A stretch of 64,000 nucleotides of DNA from Acidobacteriaceae bacterium UBA1307 (GTDB taxonomy: Bacteria; Acidobacteriota; Terriglobia; Terriglobales; Acidobacteriaceae), in NCBI GenBank assembly GCA_002307235.1, contig DBTV01000029.1, positions 2,561-66,560 on the forward strand, read 5' to 3'. Made by a program: the position numbers and the translations under genes. Positions 47,662 through 57,121 of the stretch are shown one piece after another. Under the pieces are notes generated by a model that was not told where the DNA came from, searched no databases, and saw only the letters and a program-made list of their open reading frames with translations. How positions within the stretch are numbered: the first letter of the stretch is position 1; every line of letters starts with the position of its first letter.

Positions 47662-48963
47662 ATGAGTCAGGGAGCGTGGTTGGGAATCGGAGTGGCGGCA
47701 TTGGCTGGCGTGTTGGCAGCGTCGGCGCAAACCTCGACGCCGTCCGCAACCGCACCGGCTGCCACGGCCGATGCCTCCGCGAAAAGCTCCGATGCGAAGT
47801 CCGCACAGGAGGCCAAGCCCACCGACCCCGCGCAGGACGATAAAAAGCCTACGCCGGGTGCGGAGCCGGTCACGGGCGATGTCGCGGCCCCGGCCAAGCC
47901 AGCCGCAGACAAAGCCGACGCAAAAGACGCGAAAAAGGAAAAGCCCGGCACCAAACCGGTCGCCGATGCCAAGCCGGTCGATCCCGACAAGGTCGTTGAG
48001 GTCGGCAGCCAGCCCGTCAAGGTCAAGCCCGGCAGCGCTGACGATGTGAACGCCGTCGGCAATCGCGACATCGGCGGTCGCGGCGCGTGGAATTGGTATT
48101 CGACCAACACCGAGATCAAGGTCGGCCGCAGCTACGCCGACGAGATCGAGAAGAACACCAAGCTGATCACCGACCCGGTCGTGGTCGAGTACGTCAACCG
48201 CATCGGCCAGAACATCGTTAAAAACTCCGACTGCAAGGTGCCGTTCACCATCAAGGTCATCGACTCGGACGAGATTAACGCCATGGCGCTGCCGGGGGGC
48301 TTCTTCTACGTCAACTCCGGGCTGATTCTCAACGCCGACGAGGAGTCGGAGCTGGCCGGCGTCATGGCTCACGAGACCGCGCACGTCTGCGCCCACCACG
48401 CCATGCGCCAGATGACCCGCGCCAACATGGCCCAGATCGGCATGATTCCGGTGATGATCTTCGTCGGCGGCTGGACCGGCTATGGCATCTACGAGGGCTC
48501 GCAGTTCGCCATTCCCATCACCTTCCTCAAGTTTTCGCGCGAGTTCGAGGCGCAGGCCGACTACCTCGGCGTCCAGTACATGTACCGCGCCGGCTACGAT
48601 CCGCAGTCCTTCATCACCTTCTTTGAAAAGGTGCAGGCGCTGGAAAAACGCAAGCCCGGCCTGGTCTCAAAGGCATTCTCCGACCATCCGCAGACCCCGG
48701 ACCGCATCGAGCACTCGCAGGAGGAGATTGCGCACATCCTGCCCGCGCGCGACGACTACACCGTGACCACCTCGGAGTTTGACGAGATCAAGGCCCGTCT
48801 GGCGCGGATCGAAAACAAGCGCCGGCTCACCGACTCAAAGGGCAAGACGCGGCCCTCGCTGCGCAAAGCCAGCACCGGAACCGACACCACCGGCAGCAAA
48901 AAGGGCAGCTCCACCGACGACACCGACCGGCCCACCCTGCACAAGCGCGACGACGCGAACTGA
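47662..48963 (+). CDS. M48-family metallopeptidase, exported
   Basis: 433 aa from ATG 47662 (GGGGGTGAG upstream). Hydrophobic signal (AWLGIGVAALAGVLAASAQ), a ~100-residue Ala/Lys/Pro/Asp-rich linker, then the Zn-protease: VIDSDEINAMALPGGFFYVN, VMAHETAHVCAHHAMRQ (HExxH, third ligand in FEAQADYLG). Similar to periplasmic BepA/LoiP-type quality-control proteases. C-terminus is charged and Thr/Lys-rich. Confidence 0.9.
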   Translation: MSQGAWLGIGVAALAGVLAASAQTSTPSATAPAATADASAKSSDAKSAQEAKPTDPAQDDKKPTPGAEPVTGDVAAPAKPAADKADAKDAKKEKPGTKPVADAKPVDPDKVVEVGSQPVKVKPGSADDVNAVGNRDIGGRGAWNWYSTNTEIKVGRSYADEIEKNTKLITDPVVVEYVNRIGQNIVKNSDCKVPFTIKVIDSDEINAMALPGGFFYVNSGLILNADEESELAGVMAHETAHVCAHHAMRQMTRANMAQIGMIPVMIFVGGWTGYGIYEGSQFAIPITFLKFSREFEAQADYLGVQYMYRAGYDPQSFITFFEKVQALEKRKPGLVSKAFSDHPQTPDRIEHSQEEIAHILPARDDYTVTTSEFDEIKARLARIENKRRLTDSKGKTRPSLRKASTGTDTTGSKKGSSTDDTDRPTLHKRDDAN

Positions 48964-49216
48964 GCCGCGCGCGGTGAAAACAGGAACCATCTGCTCCAAC
49001 ACCCCCGGTGCTTGAGGGGGGCTGCTGAATAGGCCCAAGGAATTGTGGTTTTCCACAACGGGCCGCCGCGCAAAAATCCCAAAAAGCCACCCGAAAAACC
49101 TTGGTTTCTCTGCGACTTCCCAAAAAACCTTGAACCATCGGTTGAAATCAGGGACCATACAGATGCTGGCCCGTGGGCAGCTTTTGACGTTTGCGGGGCA
49201 GATGCACGGAGGAACA

Positions 49217-49480
49217 ATGCGCTCAGCCGCGACCCGCTCGAATCTTCTGGTTCCTGAAATCCGCGAGGTCATGGACATTCGTCAGGCCTCCGATTACTTG
49301 GGAATCTCGCCCGATACGCTCTACAAATACGCATCCGAGGGCTTTGTGCCTGCCTTCAAGCTCGGCAACCGCTGGCGCTTCAAGCGCACCAAGCTCGACG
49401 AATGGATGGACCTGCAGTCCGAACTCCAGGCCGGACCAACCTCTCCTGATCAGAAAAAGCCCGTCCGCGCAGCGATGTGA
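49217..49480 (+). CDS. excisionase/MerR-type DNA-binding protein
   Basis: 87 aa from ATG 49217 (GGAGG five bases upstream). MDIRQASDYLGISPDTLYKY, ASEGFVPAFKLGNRWRFKRT is the helix_turn_helix_17/excisionase fold, in a host rather than prophage context. Such proteins are usually small regulators. The frame upstream to 49043 lacks an RBS. Confidence 0.8.
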   Translation: MRSAATRSNLLVPEIREVMDIRQASDYLGISPDTLYKYASEGFVPAFKLGNRWRFKRTKLDEWMDLQSELQAGPTSPDQKKPVRAAM

Positions 49481-49553
49481 GGCGCTTCAACTCCTGTTCC
49501 CTCAGTCACTCGCGCTAGGCTCACCCCCCTGCCGGTGTGATATACCATTCCTC

Positions 49554-50645
49554 GTGGAACATACACGTCGCATAGGCGCATTGCGCCGCAGAATGACTCG
49601 CGCCGGCTTGAGTGGACTGGTGATCACTCATCTGCCCGATGTTCGCTATCTGACTGGATTTACTGGGGATAATGCATCTCTCTCGCTCACCCGTCATGCT
49701 GCCGCTCTGTTTACCGACAGCCGGTTCGCCACGCAGGCGGCCGAAGAGGTCACTGCCGCTCAGGTGAAGATTGCTTCGGGACCGGCCTCAACGGCCGGGG
49801 TGCAGTGGCTGGCTGCCCAGCCGGGTGTAGTGTTGGCGGGCTTTAACCCGGATCTGACCACCGTCTCCGACCTTGTTCGCTGGAAGGAATCGTTGCCGAA
49901 GCGGTTGCAGCGCAACTTCTTTACGCCGATCCCCGCACCGTTTCTGAATGTGCAGCGCATGATCAAAGACGCTGACGAAATCGAATTGATGCGCAAGGCG
50001 GCGCTGGTGGGCTGCCAGGTCTTTGACCATATTCTGGGCTACATCCGGCCCGGGCTGCGCGAGGTTGACGTGGCGGCCGAACTGGAGCACGAGGCGCGGA
50101 GGCGGGGGGCCGAGGGTATGTCCTTTGATACCATAGCCGCAGCCGGAGCGCGGTCGGCTTTGCCGCATGGTCGGGCGACCAGCGCCGTGCTGCCGAAACG
50201 TGGCTTTTTTACCCTTGATTTCGGTGTTATTCTCAATGGTTATTGCTCGGATATGACGCGCACCGTGTATCTGGGTGCGCCGAAGCAGGACGAGCGGGAC
50301 AGCTATGGCGCGGTGCTTGAGGCGCAGGAGGCGGCAGTGGCCGCGGTCCGGCCCGGAGTCAGCTGTGCCGAAGTGGATGAGGCGGCGCGTGGGCTTTTGC
50401 GTCAGGCAGGGCTGGCCGAGGCCTTTACGCACTCGACCGGTCACGGCGTCGGGCTCGAGATTCACGAGCAGCCCCGCATCGGTGCCGGACAAATGACGCG
50501 CCTGCAAGAGGGCATGGTGATTACCATAGAGCCTGGGGTCTATTTCCCTGGCCGGTACGGCATCCGTATCGAGGATATGGTGGTCGTTACGCAAACCGGG
50601 GGCGAGGTGCTGACACCGGCGCCGAAGGCCCTCATTGAACTGTAA
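49554..50645 (+). CDS. Xaa-Pro peptidase (M24 family)
   Basis: 363 aa from GTG 49554. N-terminal creatinase-like domain (GLSGLVITHLPDVRYLTGFT), then the pita-bread domain with metal ligands in FTLDFGVILNGYCSDMTRTV, HSTGHGVGLEIHE, MVITIEPGVYF and GIRIEDMVVVT. Cleaves X-Pro bonds. No RBS precedes GTG; TGATATACC lies seven bases upstream, so the mRNA may be leaderless. Confidence 0.92.
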   Translation: MEHTRRIGALRRRMTRAGLSGLVITHLPDVRYLTGFTGDNASLSLTRHAAALFTDSRFATQAAEEVTAAQVKIASGPASTAGVQWLAAQPGVVLAGFNPDLTTVSDLVRWKESLPKRLQRNFFTPIPAPFLNVQRMIKDADEIELMRKAALVGCQVFDHILGYIRPGLREVDVAAELEHEARRRGAEGMSFDTIAAAGARSALPHGRATSAVLPKRGFFTLDFGVILNGYCSDMTRTVYLGAPKQDERDSYGAVLEAQEAAVAAVRPGVSCAEVDEAARGLLRQAGLAEAFTHSTGHGVGLEIHEQPRIGAGQMTRLQEGMVITIEPGVYFPGRYGIRIEDMVVVTQTGGEVLTPAPKALIEL

Positions 50646-50681
50646 AGATCAAGCCACCGCCTGTGGGCGGCGAAGGAACGA

Positions 50682-51137
50682 ATGAAACAAGAAGATATCG
50701 CAGACCTGAAAGAACTGATCGAATTTCTCAAGCAGTACCAGGTAGCAGAGTTCGATCTGGACCGTGGCGACACAAAGATCCGTCTGAAGTTTGCCGGTGT
50801 GGCTCAGGCTCCGCTGGCTGAGCTGGCACGGACGGCGGTTGCCGCTCCGGCGGCCACCGCGCCGCAGGCTCCGGCCGCTGCTGCCGCAGAGGCGGGGCTG
50901 CACATCGTCAAGTCGCCGCTGGTGGGCACCTTTTATGGCTCGTCGGCGCCGGGCGCGGCGCAGTTCGTCTCCCCGGGCGATCACGTTGAAAAGGGCCAGG
51001 TGATTGGCATCGTCGAGGCCATGAAGCTGATGAACGAGATCGAGTCCGATGCAACGGGTGAGATCGTCCAATGTCTGGCCACCAATGGTCAGGCCATCGA
51101 GTACGGCCAGCCGCTGTTCAGCGTGCGCATCGGATAA
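50682..51137 (+). CDS. accB: acetyl-CoA carboxylase biotin carboxyl carrier protein
   Basis: 151 aa. N-terminal helix (DIADLKELIEFLKQYQVAEF), Ala/Pro linker (~45-75), biotinyl domain with VIGIVEAMKLMNEIESDATG, where the Lys of EAMKLM carries biotin. Directly upstream of accC. Confidence 0.95.
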   Translation: MKQEDIADLKELIEFLKQYQVAEFDLDRGDTKIRLKFAGVAQAPLAELARTAVAAPAATAPQAPAAAAAEAGLHIVKSPLVGTFYGSSAPGAAQFVSPGDHVEKGQVIGIVEAMKLMNEIESDATGEIVQCLATNGQAIEYGQPLFSVRIG

Positions 51138-51154
51138 GTTGCCAGAGGATTTTC

Positions 51155-52519
51155 ATGTTTCGTAAGGTTTTGATTGCCAACCGTGGCGAGATTGCGCTGC
51201 GGGTCATCAACGCATGCCGCGAGCTCGGCGTCCGCACCGTCGCTGTCTACAGCGAGGCGGATCGCGATTCGCTGCATGTGCGCTATGCCGACGAGGCCAT
51301 CTGTATTGGCCCGCCTCGGCTGGCTGACAGCTATTTGAATGTGCCGGCCGTGATTGCGGCCGCCGAAATCGCCGACGTCGATGCAATTCATCCCGGCTAC
51401 GGCCTGCTGAGCGAGAACGCCAACTTTGCCGAGGTCTGTCGCGCTTCGAACATCAAGTTCATTGGACCGCCCCCCGAGGTGACGCGTCTGATGGGCGAAA
51501 AGGAAAAGGCCCGCCAGGCGATGAAGAAGGCCAAGGTGCCGATTCTGCCTGGTTCCGACGGCATTTTGGAGAGCATCGAGGACGCGCAGGAGTGGGCCCA
51601 GAAGGTCGGCTTCCCGGTGATCCTCAAGGCCAAGGCCGGCGGCGGCGGGCGCGGCATGCGCATTGTGCGCGCGGCCGAGGAACTGCCGAACCTGTACAAC
51701 GCGGCCTACACCGAGGCGGCCAACGCCTTCGGCAACGGCGAGCTGTACATGGAAAAGTACGTCGAGGAGCCGCGCCACATTGAGTTTCAGATGCTGGCCG
51801 ACGAGCACGGCAACGTGGCCTCGCTGTTTGAGCGTGAGTGCTCGATTCAGCGCCGCCATCAGAAGCTCATTGAAGAGGCGCCCTCGTTGCAGGTGACCGC
51901 GAAGATGCGTGAGGAGATTGGCCGCACGCTCTGCCGCTGCCTGGCCGATGTCGGCTATCAGAACGCCGGCACCGTCGAGTTCGTCATGGGCGCCGACGGC
52001 AAGCTCTTCTTCATCGAGATGAACACGCGCATTCAGGTCGAGCATCCGGTGACGGAGTTTGTCACCGGCGTCGATCTGGTCAAGGCGCAGTTGCGCATTG
52101 CCTCGGGTGAAAAGCTCTCTGACATTTTGCCGGAGAAGCTCGAACTGCACGGCCATGCCATCGAGTGCCGCATCAATGCCGAGCACCCGGTCAAGTTCAC
52201 GCCGTCGCCGGGCAAGATCACGGCCTTCAATGTGCCGGGCGGCAACGGCATCCGCGTCGATACGGCGCAGTATGCCGAGGGTGTGATTCCGCCATACTAC
52301 GACTCGATGATCGGCAAGCTGATTGCCTATGGCTGCGACCGCAGCGAGGCGATTGCCCGCATGGAGCGCGCGCTCGGCCAGTTCGTTGTCGAGGGTATCT
52401 ACACCTCGATTCCGCTGGACTTCGAGATTCTGGCCGATCCGGAGTTCTTGGCCGGAAACTTCAATACGAAGTTCATGGACAAGTTCCTTGAACGGCGCAA
52501 GGCGAAGCTCGAGCAGTAG
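51155..52519 (+). CDS. accC: acetyl-CoA carboxylase biotin carboxylase
   Basis: 454 aa from ATG 51155. MFRKVLIANRGEIALRVINA, glycine-rich ATP loop KAKAGGGGRGMR, ECSIQRRHQKLIEEAPS, FIEMNTRIQVEHPVTE with catalytic residues. Carboxylates the biotin of AccB for fatty acid synthesis. Normal length (~450). The carboxyltransferase genes are not here. Confidence 0.96.
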   Translation: MFRKVLIANRGEIALRVINACRELGVRTVAVYSEADRDSLHVRYADEAICIGPPRLADSYLNVPAVIAAAEIADVDAIHPGYGLLSENANFAEVCRASNIKFIGPPPEVTRLMGEKEKARQAMKKAKVPILPGSDGILESIEDAQEWAQKVGFPVILKAKAGGGGRGMRIVRAAEELPNLYNAAYTEAANAFGNGELYMEKYVEEPRHIEFQMLADEHGNVASLFERECSIQRRHQKLIEEAPSLQVTAKMREEIGRTLCRCLADVGYQNAGTVEFVMGADGKLFFIEMNTRIQVEHPVTEFVTGVDLVKAQLRIASGEKLSDILPEKLELHGHAIECRINAEHPVKFTPSPGKITAFNVPGGNGIRVDTAQYAEGVIPPYYDSMIGKLIAYGCDRSEAIARMERALGQFVVEGIYTSIPLDFEILADPEFLAGNFNTKFMDKFLERRKAKLEQ

Positions 52520-52534
52520 GCAACAAAAAAGAAC

Positions 52535-52573
52535 AAAGGCCGCATCGGAGCACAGGCTTCGGTGCGGCCTTTT
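52535..52573 (+). terminator. terminator of accBC
   Basis: AAAGGCCGCA...CGGAG and CTTCG...TGCGGCCTTTT arms around CACAGG. Confidence 0.8.
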
Positions 52574-52611
52574 GCTGGACAACAGGAACGAGAAGCAAGG
52601 GAGGGGTTGCA

Positions 52612-53121
52612 ATGGATTTTGTGAAGGAACTGGCCAGCGAGTACGAGCGCGAGGCGGCCAACACGGTGAAGATGCTGGCGGCGATTCCCGAGAGCGTGGA
52701 CTGGAACTACAAGCCGCACGATGCATCGATGGCACTGGGGCGGCTGGCCGATCACCTGACGGATATGTCCGGCGCCTGGGCGCTGAACATTCTGACCAAG
52801 GACAAGGTCGAGGTGCCCGCTGACTACAAGTGGCCGCATACCGAGGTGACGAGCAAGGCCGAGCTGATCGAGCGCTTCCGCAAGGGCATTCCGGCGGTGG
52901 CAGAGGCGATCCGCGCGCTGGCGCCCGCGCAGTGGGAGCAGCAGTGGCAGTTTATCTGGGGCAGCCATGCCGTGCTTGGCGGCGTGCGCTGGCCGATCTT
53001 CCGCAGTGCCGTGATCAGCCACATGATTCACCATCGCGCGCAGCTCGGCGTTTACTTGCGCCTTCTCGACGCGCCGATTCCGGGCATGTACGGGCCTTCG
53101 GCGGACGACCAGAAAAAGTAA
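52612..53121 (+). CDS. DinB-family protein
   Basis: 169 aa, four-helix bundle. Putative metal ligands: H in LGRLADHLTDM and H-x3-H in ISHMIHHRAQLGVYLR. These occur in DinB/YfiT thiol-dependent transferases; the substrate is unknown. AGGGAGGGG upstream. Confidence 0.85.
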   Translation: MDFVKELASEYEREAANTVKMLAAIPESVDWNYKPHDASMALGRLADHLTDMSGAWALNILTKDKVEVPADYKWPHTEVTSKAELIERFRKGIPAVAEAIRALAPAQWEQQWQFIWGSHAVLGGVRWPIFRSAVISHMIHHRAQLGVYLRLLDAPIPGMYGPSADDQKK

Positions 53122-53192
53122 TTTTTCTGATCGCGTGGTTCACGTCCCGGCCTTCGGCATGAGGGCCGGGGCGAAGGCGCTACTCTGGTGCC

Positions 53193-53834
53193 ATGAGCTT
53201 TCCTTTTCCGAAGATCTATCCGATTCTCGATTCAAAGTGGATTCCGCAGGAGGGCCGCGCGGTGTTTCTGGACCGGCTGGGTCGCTCGCTGGCCGATGCG
53301 GGCGTTACGCTGCTGGAGTACCGCAACAAGCCGGGCACCGAGGCCGAGATTCTCTCTGATGCGGCGATTCTGCGCGCGGCTTTGCCCGTGGGGCAGGTGA
53401 AGCTGATGCTCGACGACCGCGCCGAGTGGGTGGAACGTGTGGGCTTCGACGGTGCGCATGTGGACGCGGGCGATCTGAGCCCCGCCGAGGCGCGCACGGT
53501 GCTTGGCCCCGAGCGAATTCTGGGAACCTTTGGCGGCAGCACGGAATTTATCCCCGGCATTCTCGATGCGCCCGCCGATTATCTGGCCGTGGGGCCTGTC
53601 TTTTCGACAACGACCAAGCAGACCGACAAGCCGCCGATCGGCATCGAGGGCGTGCGGCGGATGCGCGCGCTGGCCGGCCCGGACCGTGTGCTGAGTTGCG
53701 CGGCGGGCGTAACCCTGGCGACGGCGCCCGCGATCCTTGCCGCAGGTGGATCGATGGCCGTGGTTTCGCAGGCGATCTTTGGTGCGGCGGACCCGGCGGC
53801 CGAGTTCAGCCGCTGGCTGGTCGCGTTGGGGTAG
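53193..53834 (+). CDS. thiE: thiamine-phosphate synthase
   Basis: 213 aa TIM barrel. KLMLDDRAEWVERVGFDGAH VD, LGTFGGS, ADYLAVGPVFSTTTKQTDKP and SCAAGVTLATAPAILAAGGS MAVVSQAIF match ThiE phosphate- and pyrimidine-binding regions. Joins the thiazole and pyrimidine parts of thiamine. Not next to other thi genes. Confidence 0.88.
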   Translation: MSFPFPKIYPILDSKWIPQEGRAVFLDRLGRSLADAGVTLLEYRNKPGTEAEILSDAAILRAALPVGQVKLMLDDRAEWVERVGFDGAHVDAGDLSPAEARTVLGPERILGTFGGSTEFIPGILDAPADYLAVGPVFSTTTKQTDKPPIGIEGVRRMRALAGPDRVLSCAAGVTLATAPAILAAGGSMAVVSQAIFGAADPAAEFSRWLVALG

Positions 53835-53867
53835 CATTCCTCGGCGCGAGCATGTACAAACTAGAGA

Positions 53868-55454
53868 ATGACTGCCGAAGCCAAGCCTTCTTTGCCAACC
53901 TCTGAAAACAGCGGTGCGCCCACGTTGGTGCAACGGCTGGGCCTGTTCAGCGCGACGGCCATCGTGATGGGCTCGATGATCGGCTCGGGCGTTTTTATCG
54001 TCGATGCCGACATGACGCGCGGCCTGGGCTCGCCCGCTCTGCTGCTGGCTGCCTGGATCGTGACCGCGGTGATGACCACCATCGGCGCGCTGAGCTATGG
54101 CGAGCTGGCGGCGATGATGCCGCGTGCCGGCGGGCAGTACGTTTACCTGCGCGAGGCGCTGGGGCCGCTGGCTGGCTTTCTCTTTGGCTGGACGCTGTTT
54201 CTGGTGATCCAGACGGGGACGATTGCCGCCGTGGCCGTGGCCTTTGGCAAGTTTCTGGGCGTCTTCTTTCCGTCGATCTCGGCGACGCACTGGCTTTGGC
54301 ACATTGCGCATGTGCCGGCCGTGCATGTGGGGCCGATGGTGCTCGGCAACATGGAGATTGGCGTGAATACGGCGAATCTGGCCGGGATCGCGGTGGTGGT
54401 GCTGCTGACGGTGGTCAATCTCTTCGGCGTGAGCCTGGGCGCGCTGATCCAGAATATTTTTACGACGGCGAAGACGCTCTCGCTGGCGGTTTTGATCGTG
54501 CTGGCCTTCACGGTGGGACGCAATCACGCGGCCATCGCGGCGAACTTTGGCGCGGGCTGGCATAACTTTTGGGCAGGCGCGGGCTGGGGTACGCTGCATC
54601 CGGTGCAGGTGGGGGTCGGTGGGCCGACGGTGTGGGTGAACCTGCTGGTGATTCTGGCCGTGGTGCAGGTAGGTTCGCTGTTCTCCTCCGATGCCTGGAA
54701 CAACATCACCTTTACCGCCGGCGAGGTGAAAAATCCCAAGCGGAATCTGCCGCTGGCGCTGATTTTGGGCACCGGGCTGGTGACAGCGATTTATTTTCTT
54801 GTTTCGGTGGGATACCTGCTGGTGTTGCCCCTGCATGGCGATGCGCACGGGGCGACGGCGGCGGCGCGAGGCATTCAGTTTGCGGCCGAGGACCGGGTGG
54901 GCACGGCGGCGCTGGGAGAGATTTTTTCGAGTGGCGGCGCTTTTCTGATGGCCGGGGCGATTCTGATCTCGACCTTTGGCTGCGCCAACGGCATGACGCT
55001 GGCCGGGGCGCGGGTTTACTACGCGATGAGTCAGGACGGGCTGTTCTTCAAGTCGGTCGGCAAGCTGCACCCGAAGTACAAGACGCCGGTGGCGGGGTTG
55101 CTGGTGCAGGGGGGCTGGACGGTGCTGCTGTGCATCTCGGGCTCGTACGGACAACTGCTTGATTACATTATTTTTGCCGAGTTGATCTTTTACATCCTGA
55201 CAATTTCGAGCCTCTTTGTGCTGCGCCGGAAGCGCCCTGACGCACCCCGGCCCTACAAAGCGTGGGGGTATCCGGTGCTGCCTGTGATCTACATCCTGAT
55301 GGCAACCTGGATCTGTATCGTATTATTGCGTTATAAGCCTCAGTACACGTGGCCCGGGCTTGTTCTGGTCCTTCTGGGGATACCGGTTTATCTATTCTGG
55401 TCACGTCGGCGGGCAGCATTGCCGCAGACGGGCCCGTATGGAAATTTATCGTAA
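53868..55454 (+). CDS. APC-family amino acid permease
   Basis: 528 aa, about 12 membrane helices. TM1 motif IVMGSMIGSGVFIVDADMTR, then LSYGELAAMMPRAGGQYVYL REALGPLAGFLFGW, and SDAWNNITFTAGEVKNPKRN in TM6. Substrate not predictable. Followed 31 bp later by a second APC gene. Confidence 0.9.
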   Translation: MTAEAKPSLPTSENSGAPTLVQRLGLFSATAIVMGSMIGSGVFIVDADMTRGLGSPALLLAAWIVTAVMTTIGALSYGELAAMMPRAGGQYVYLREALGPLAGFLFGWTLFLVIQTGTIAAVAVAFGKFLGVFFPSISATHWLWHIAHVPAVHVGPMVLGNMEIGVNTANLAGIAVVVLLTVVNLFGVSLGALIQNIFTTAKTLSLAVLIVLAFTVGRNHAAIAANFGAGWHNFWAGAGWGTLHPVQVGVGGPTVWVNLLVILAVVQVGSLFSSDAWNNITFTAGEVKNPKRNLPLALILGTGLVTAIYFLVSVGYLLVLPLHGDAHGATAAARGIQFAAEDRVGTAALGEIFSSGGAFLMAGAILISTFGCANGMTLAGARVYYAMSQDGLFFKSVGKLHPKYKTPVAGLLVQGGWTVLLCISGSYGQLLDYIIFAELIFYILTISSLFVLRRKRPDAPRPYKAWGYPVLPVIYILMATWICIVLLRYKPQYTWPGLVLVLLGIPVYLFWSRRRAALPQTGPYGNLS

Positions 55455-55485
55455 GTGGCGATCTAGCTAGGAGCGTTGCACATAC

Positions 55486-57018
55486 ATGCCGAAGTTACTG
55501 CGCATTAAGCCTTTGTCTTTGCTCACCATGGAAGCCTCCGAGGAGGGGGAAAACACTCTGAAGCGGTCCCTGGGCGTGGTGAATCTGATCACCCTGGGCA
55601 TTGGCGCCATTATCGGAGCGGGAATCTTTGTGTTGACCGGACAGGCCGCTGCCTTGCATGCGGGTCCGGCCGTGGCCCTGAGCTTTGTGCTGGCCGGCAT
55701 CACCTGCACCTTTGCCGGACTCTGCTATGCCGAGTTTGCCTCGATTATTCCGATTGCCGGTTCGGCCTACACCTATGGTTATGCGACGCTGGGTGAGTTT
55801 GTGGCCTGGATCATCGGCTGGGATCTGGTGCTGGAGTACGCCTTTGGCGCGGCGACGGTGGCATCGGGATGGTCGGGCTACCTGAACAGCCTGCTGCAGC
55901 AACTGCACATTTACATTCCGCCGCAGTTTACGGCGGTTCCGGGCACGCAGCTTTACTTCTTCCACGACAAGTGGCAGCCGTTGTCGACGCTGCCTGCCGA
56001 TATTGCGCTGTCGGGTCTGCCGCATGTGACGGCGATCTGCAATCTGGTGGCGATGCTGGCGGTGTTCTGCATTACGGCGATTCTGGTGGTGGGCATCAAG
56101 GAGTCGGCCAACTTCAACTCGCTGATCGTGATCGTGAAGCTGGGCGTGGTGGCGATCTTCCTGGTGCTGGGCGGCTTCTTTCTGCTCGCGCATCCGACGC
56201 TGGCCTTCCATAACTGGCATCCGTACCTGCCGCCTTCGGACGGCCACGGCAACTTTGGCTGGATGGGCATTGCTACCGGCGCCTCGTCGATCTTCTTCGC
56301 CTACATCGGCTTCGACGCGGTTTCGACGGCGGCGCAGGAGGCCAAGAACCCGCAGCGCGACATGCCGATCGGCATTCTCGGTTCGCTGGTGGTCTGCACG
56401 CTGCTCTACATTCTGGTTTCGACGGTGTTGACCGGTTTGGTGAACTATCGCGCACTGAACGTGGGCGATCCGGTGGCGCTCGGCATTGATGCGACGGGTG
56501 TGAGCTGGGGTTCGCTGCTGGTCAAAGTCGGCGCGGTCTTCGGACTGGCGACGGTCATGCTGGTCATGTTGCTTGGCCAGTCGCGCATCTTCTTCTCGAT
56601 GTCGCGCGACGGCTTGCTGCCGGAGTGGGCCTCGGCGATTCACCCCAAGTTCCGCACACCGTGGATTTCGACCATCGTGGTGGGTTGCTTTGTGGCCTTC
56701 ATGCCGGCGTTTCTGCCGATTGACCGGCTCTCGGAGCTGGTCAACATCGGCACCCTGCTGGCCTTCACCATTGTCTGCGCAGGTGTCTGGATTTTGCGTG
56801 TGCGCCAGCCTGACCTGAAGCGGCCCTTCAAGACGCCCTTCGTGCCGGCGGTGCCGATTCTGGGCATTGTGACGGCGGTCTTCGTGATGAGCCGCCTGCC
56901 CCTGCTGACCTGGACGGTGATGCTGGGTTGGCTGGCCTTTGGCCTGATCATCTACTTCGGCTACTCGGTCAAGCACAGCAAGGTGCAGCAACTGAGCGAA
57001 GAAGAAGTCAAACAGTAA
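55486..57018 (+). CDS. APC-family (CAT-like) amino acid transporter
   Basis: 510 aa, about 12-13 helices. LITLGIGAIIGAGIFVLTGQ, CYAEFASIIPIAGSAYTYGY ATLGEFVAWIIGWDLVLEYA and FFAYIGFDAVSTAAQEAKNP QRDMPIGI are hallmarks of cationic-amino-acid-type APC proteins. Possibly in an operon with the preceding permease; a terminator follows. Confidence 0.92.
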   Translation: MPKLLRIKPLSLLTMEASEEGENTLKRSLGVVNLITLGIGAIIGAGIFVLTGQAAALHAGPAVALSFVLAGITCTFAGLCYAEFASIIPIAGSAYTYGYATLGEFVAWIIGWDLVLEYAFGAATVASGWSGYLNSLLQQLHIYIPPQFTAVPGTQLYFFHDKWQPLSTLPADIALSGLPHVTAICNLVAMLAVFCITAILVVGIKESANFNSLIVIVKLGVVAIFLVLGGFFLLAHPTLAFHNWHPYLPPSDGHGNFGWMGIATGASSIFFAYIGFDAVSTAAQEAKNPQRDMPIGILGSLVVCTLLYILVSTVLTGLVNYRALNVGDPVALGIDATGVSWGSLLVKVGAVFGLATVMLVMLLGQSRIFFSMSRDGLLPEWASAIHPKFRTPWISTIVVGCFVAFMPAFLPIDRLSELVNIGTLLAFTIVCAGVWILRVRQPDLKRPFKTPFVPAVPILGIVTAVFVMSRLPLLTWTVMLGWLAFGLIIYFGYSVKHSKVQQLSEEEVKQ

Positions 57019-57037
57019 GCACGCACGGTGACAAAAG

Positions 57038-57066
57038 CGGCCTCCCCGAAGCGGGAGGCCGTTTTT
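57038..57066 (+). terminator. terminator after the permeases
   Basis: CGGCCTCCC (57038-57046) and GGGAGGCCG (57053-57061), then five T. Confidence 0.88.
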
Positions 57067-57121
57067 GTTGTGTACCATCGACGTGGGAGCGCCCGCGCGG
57101 GCGCACGGGGAACGAGAATCG

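Noticed and set aside
47389..48399. N-terminal extension of the SpoIIE phosphatase frame
   Set aside because: The extension is antisense to the M48 peptidase; the signal-like N-terminus begins at 47388.
53232..55154. 640-codon minus-strand frame opposite thiE and the permease
   Set aside because: Arg/His-rich shadow frame over two well-supported genes.
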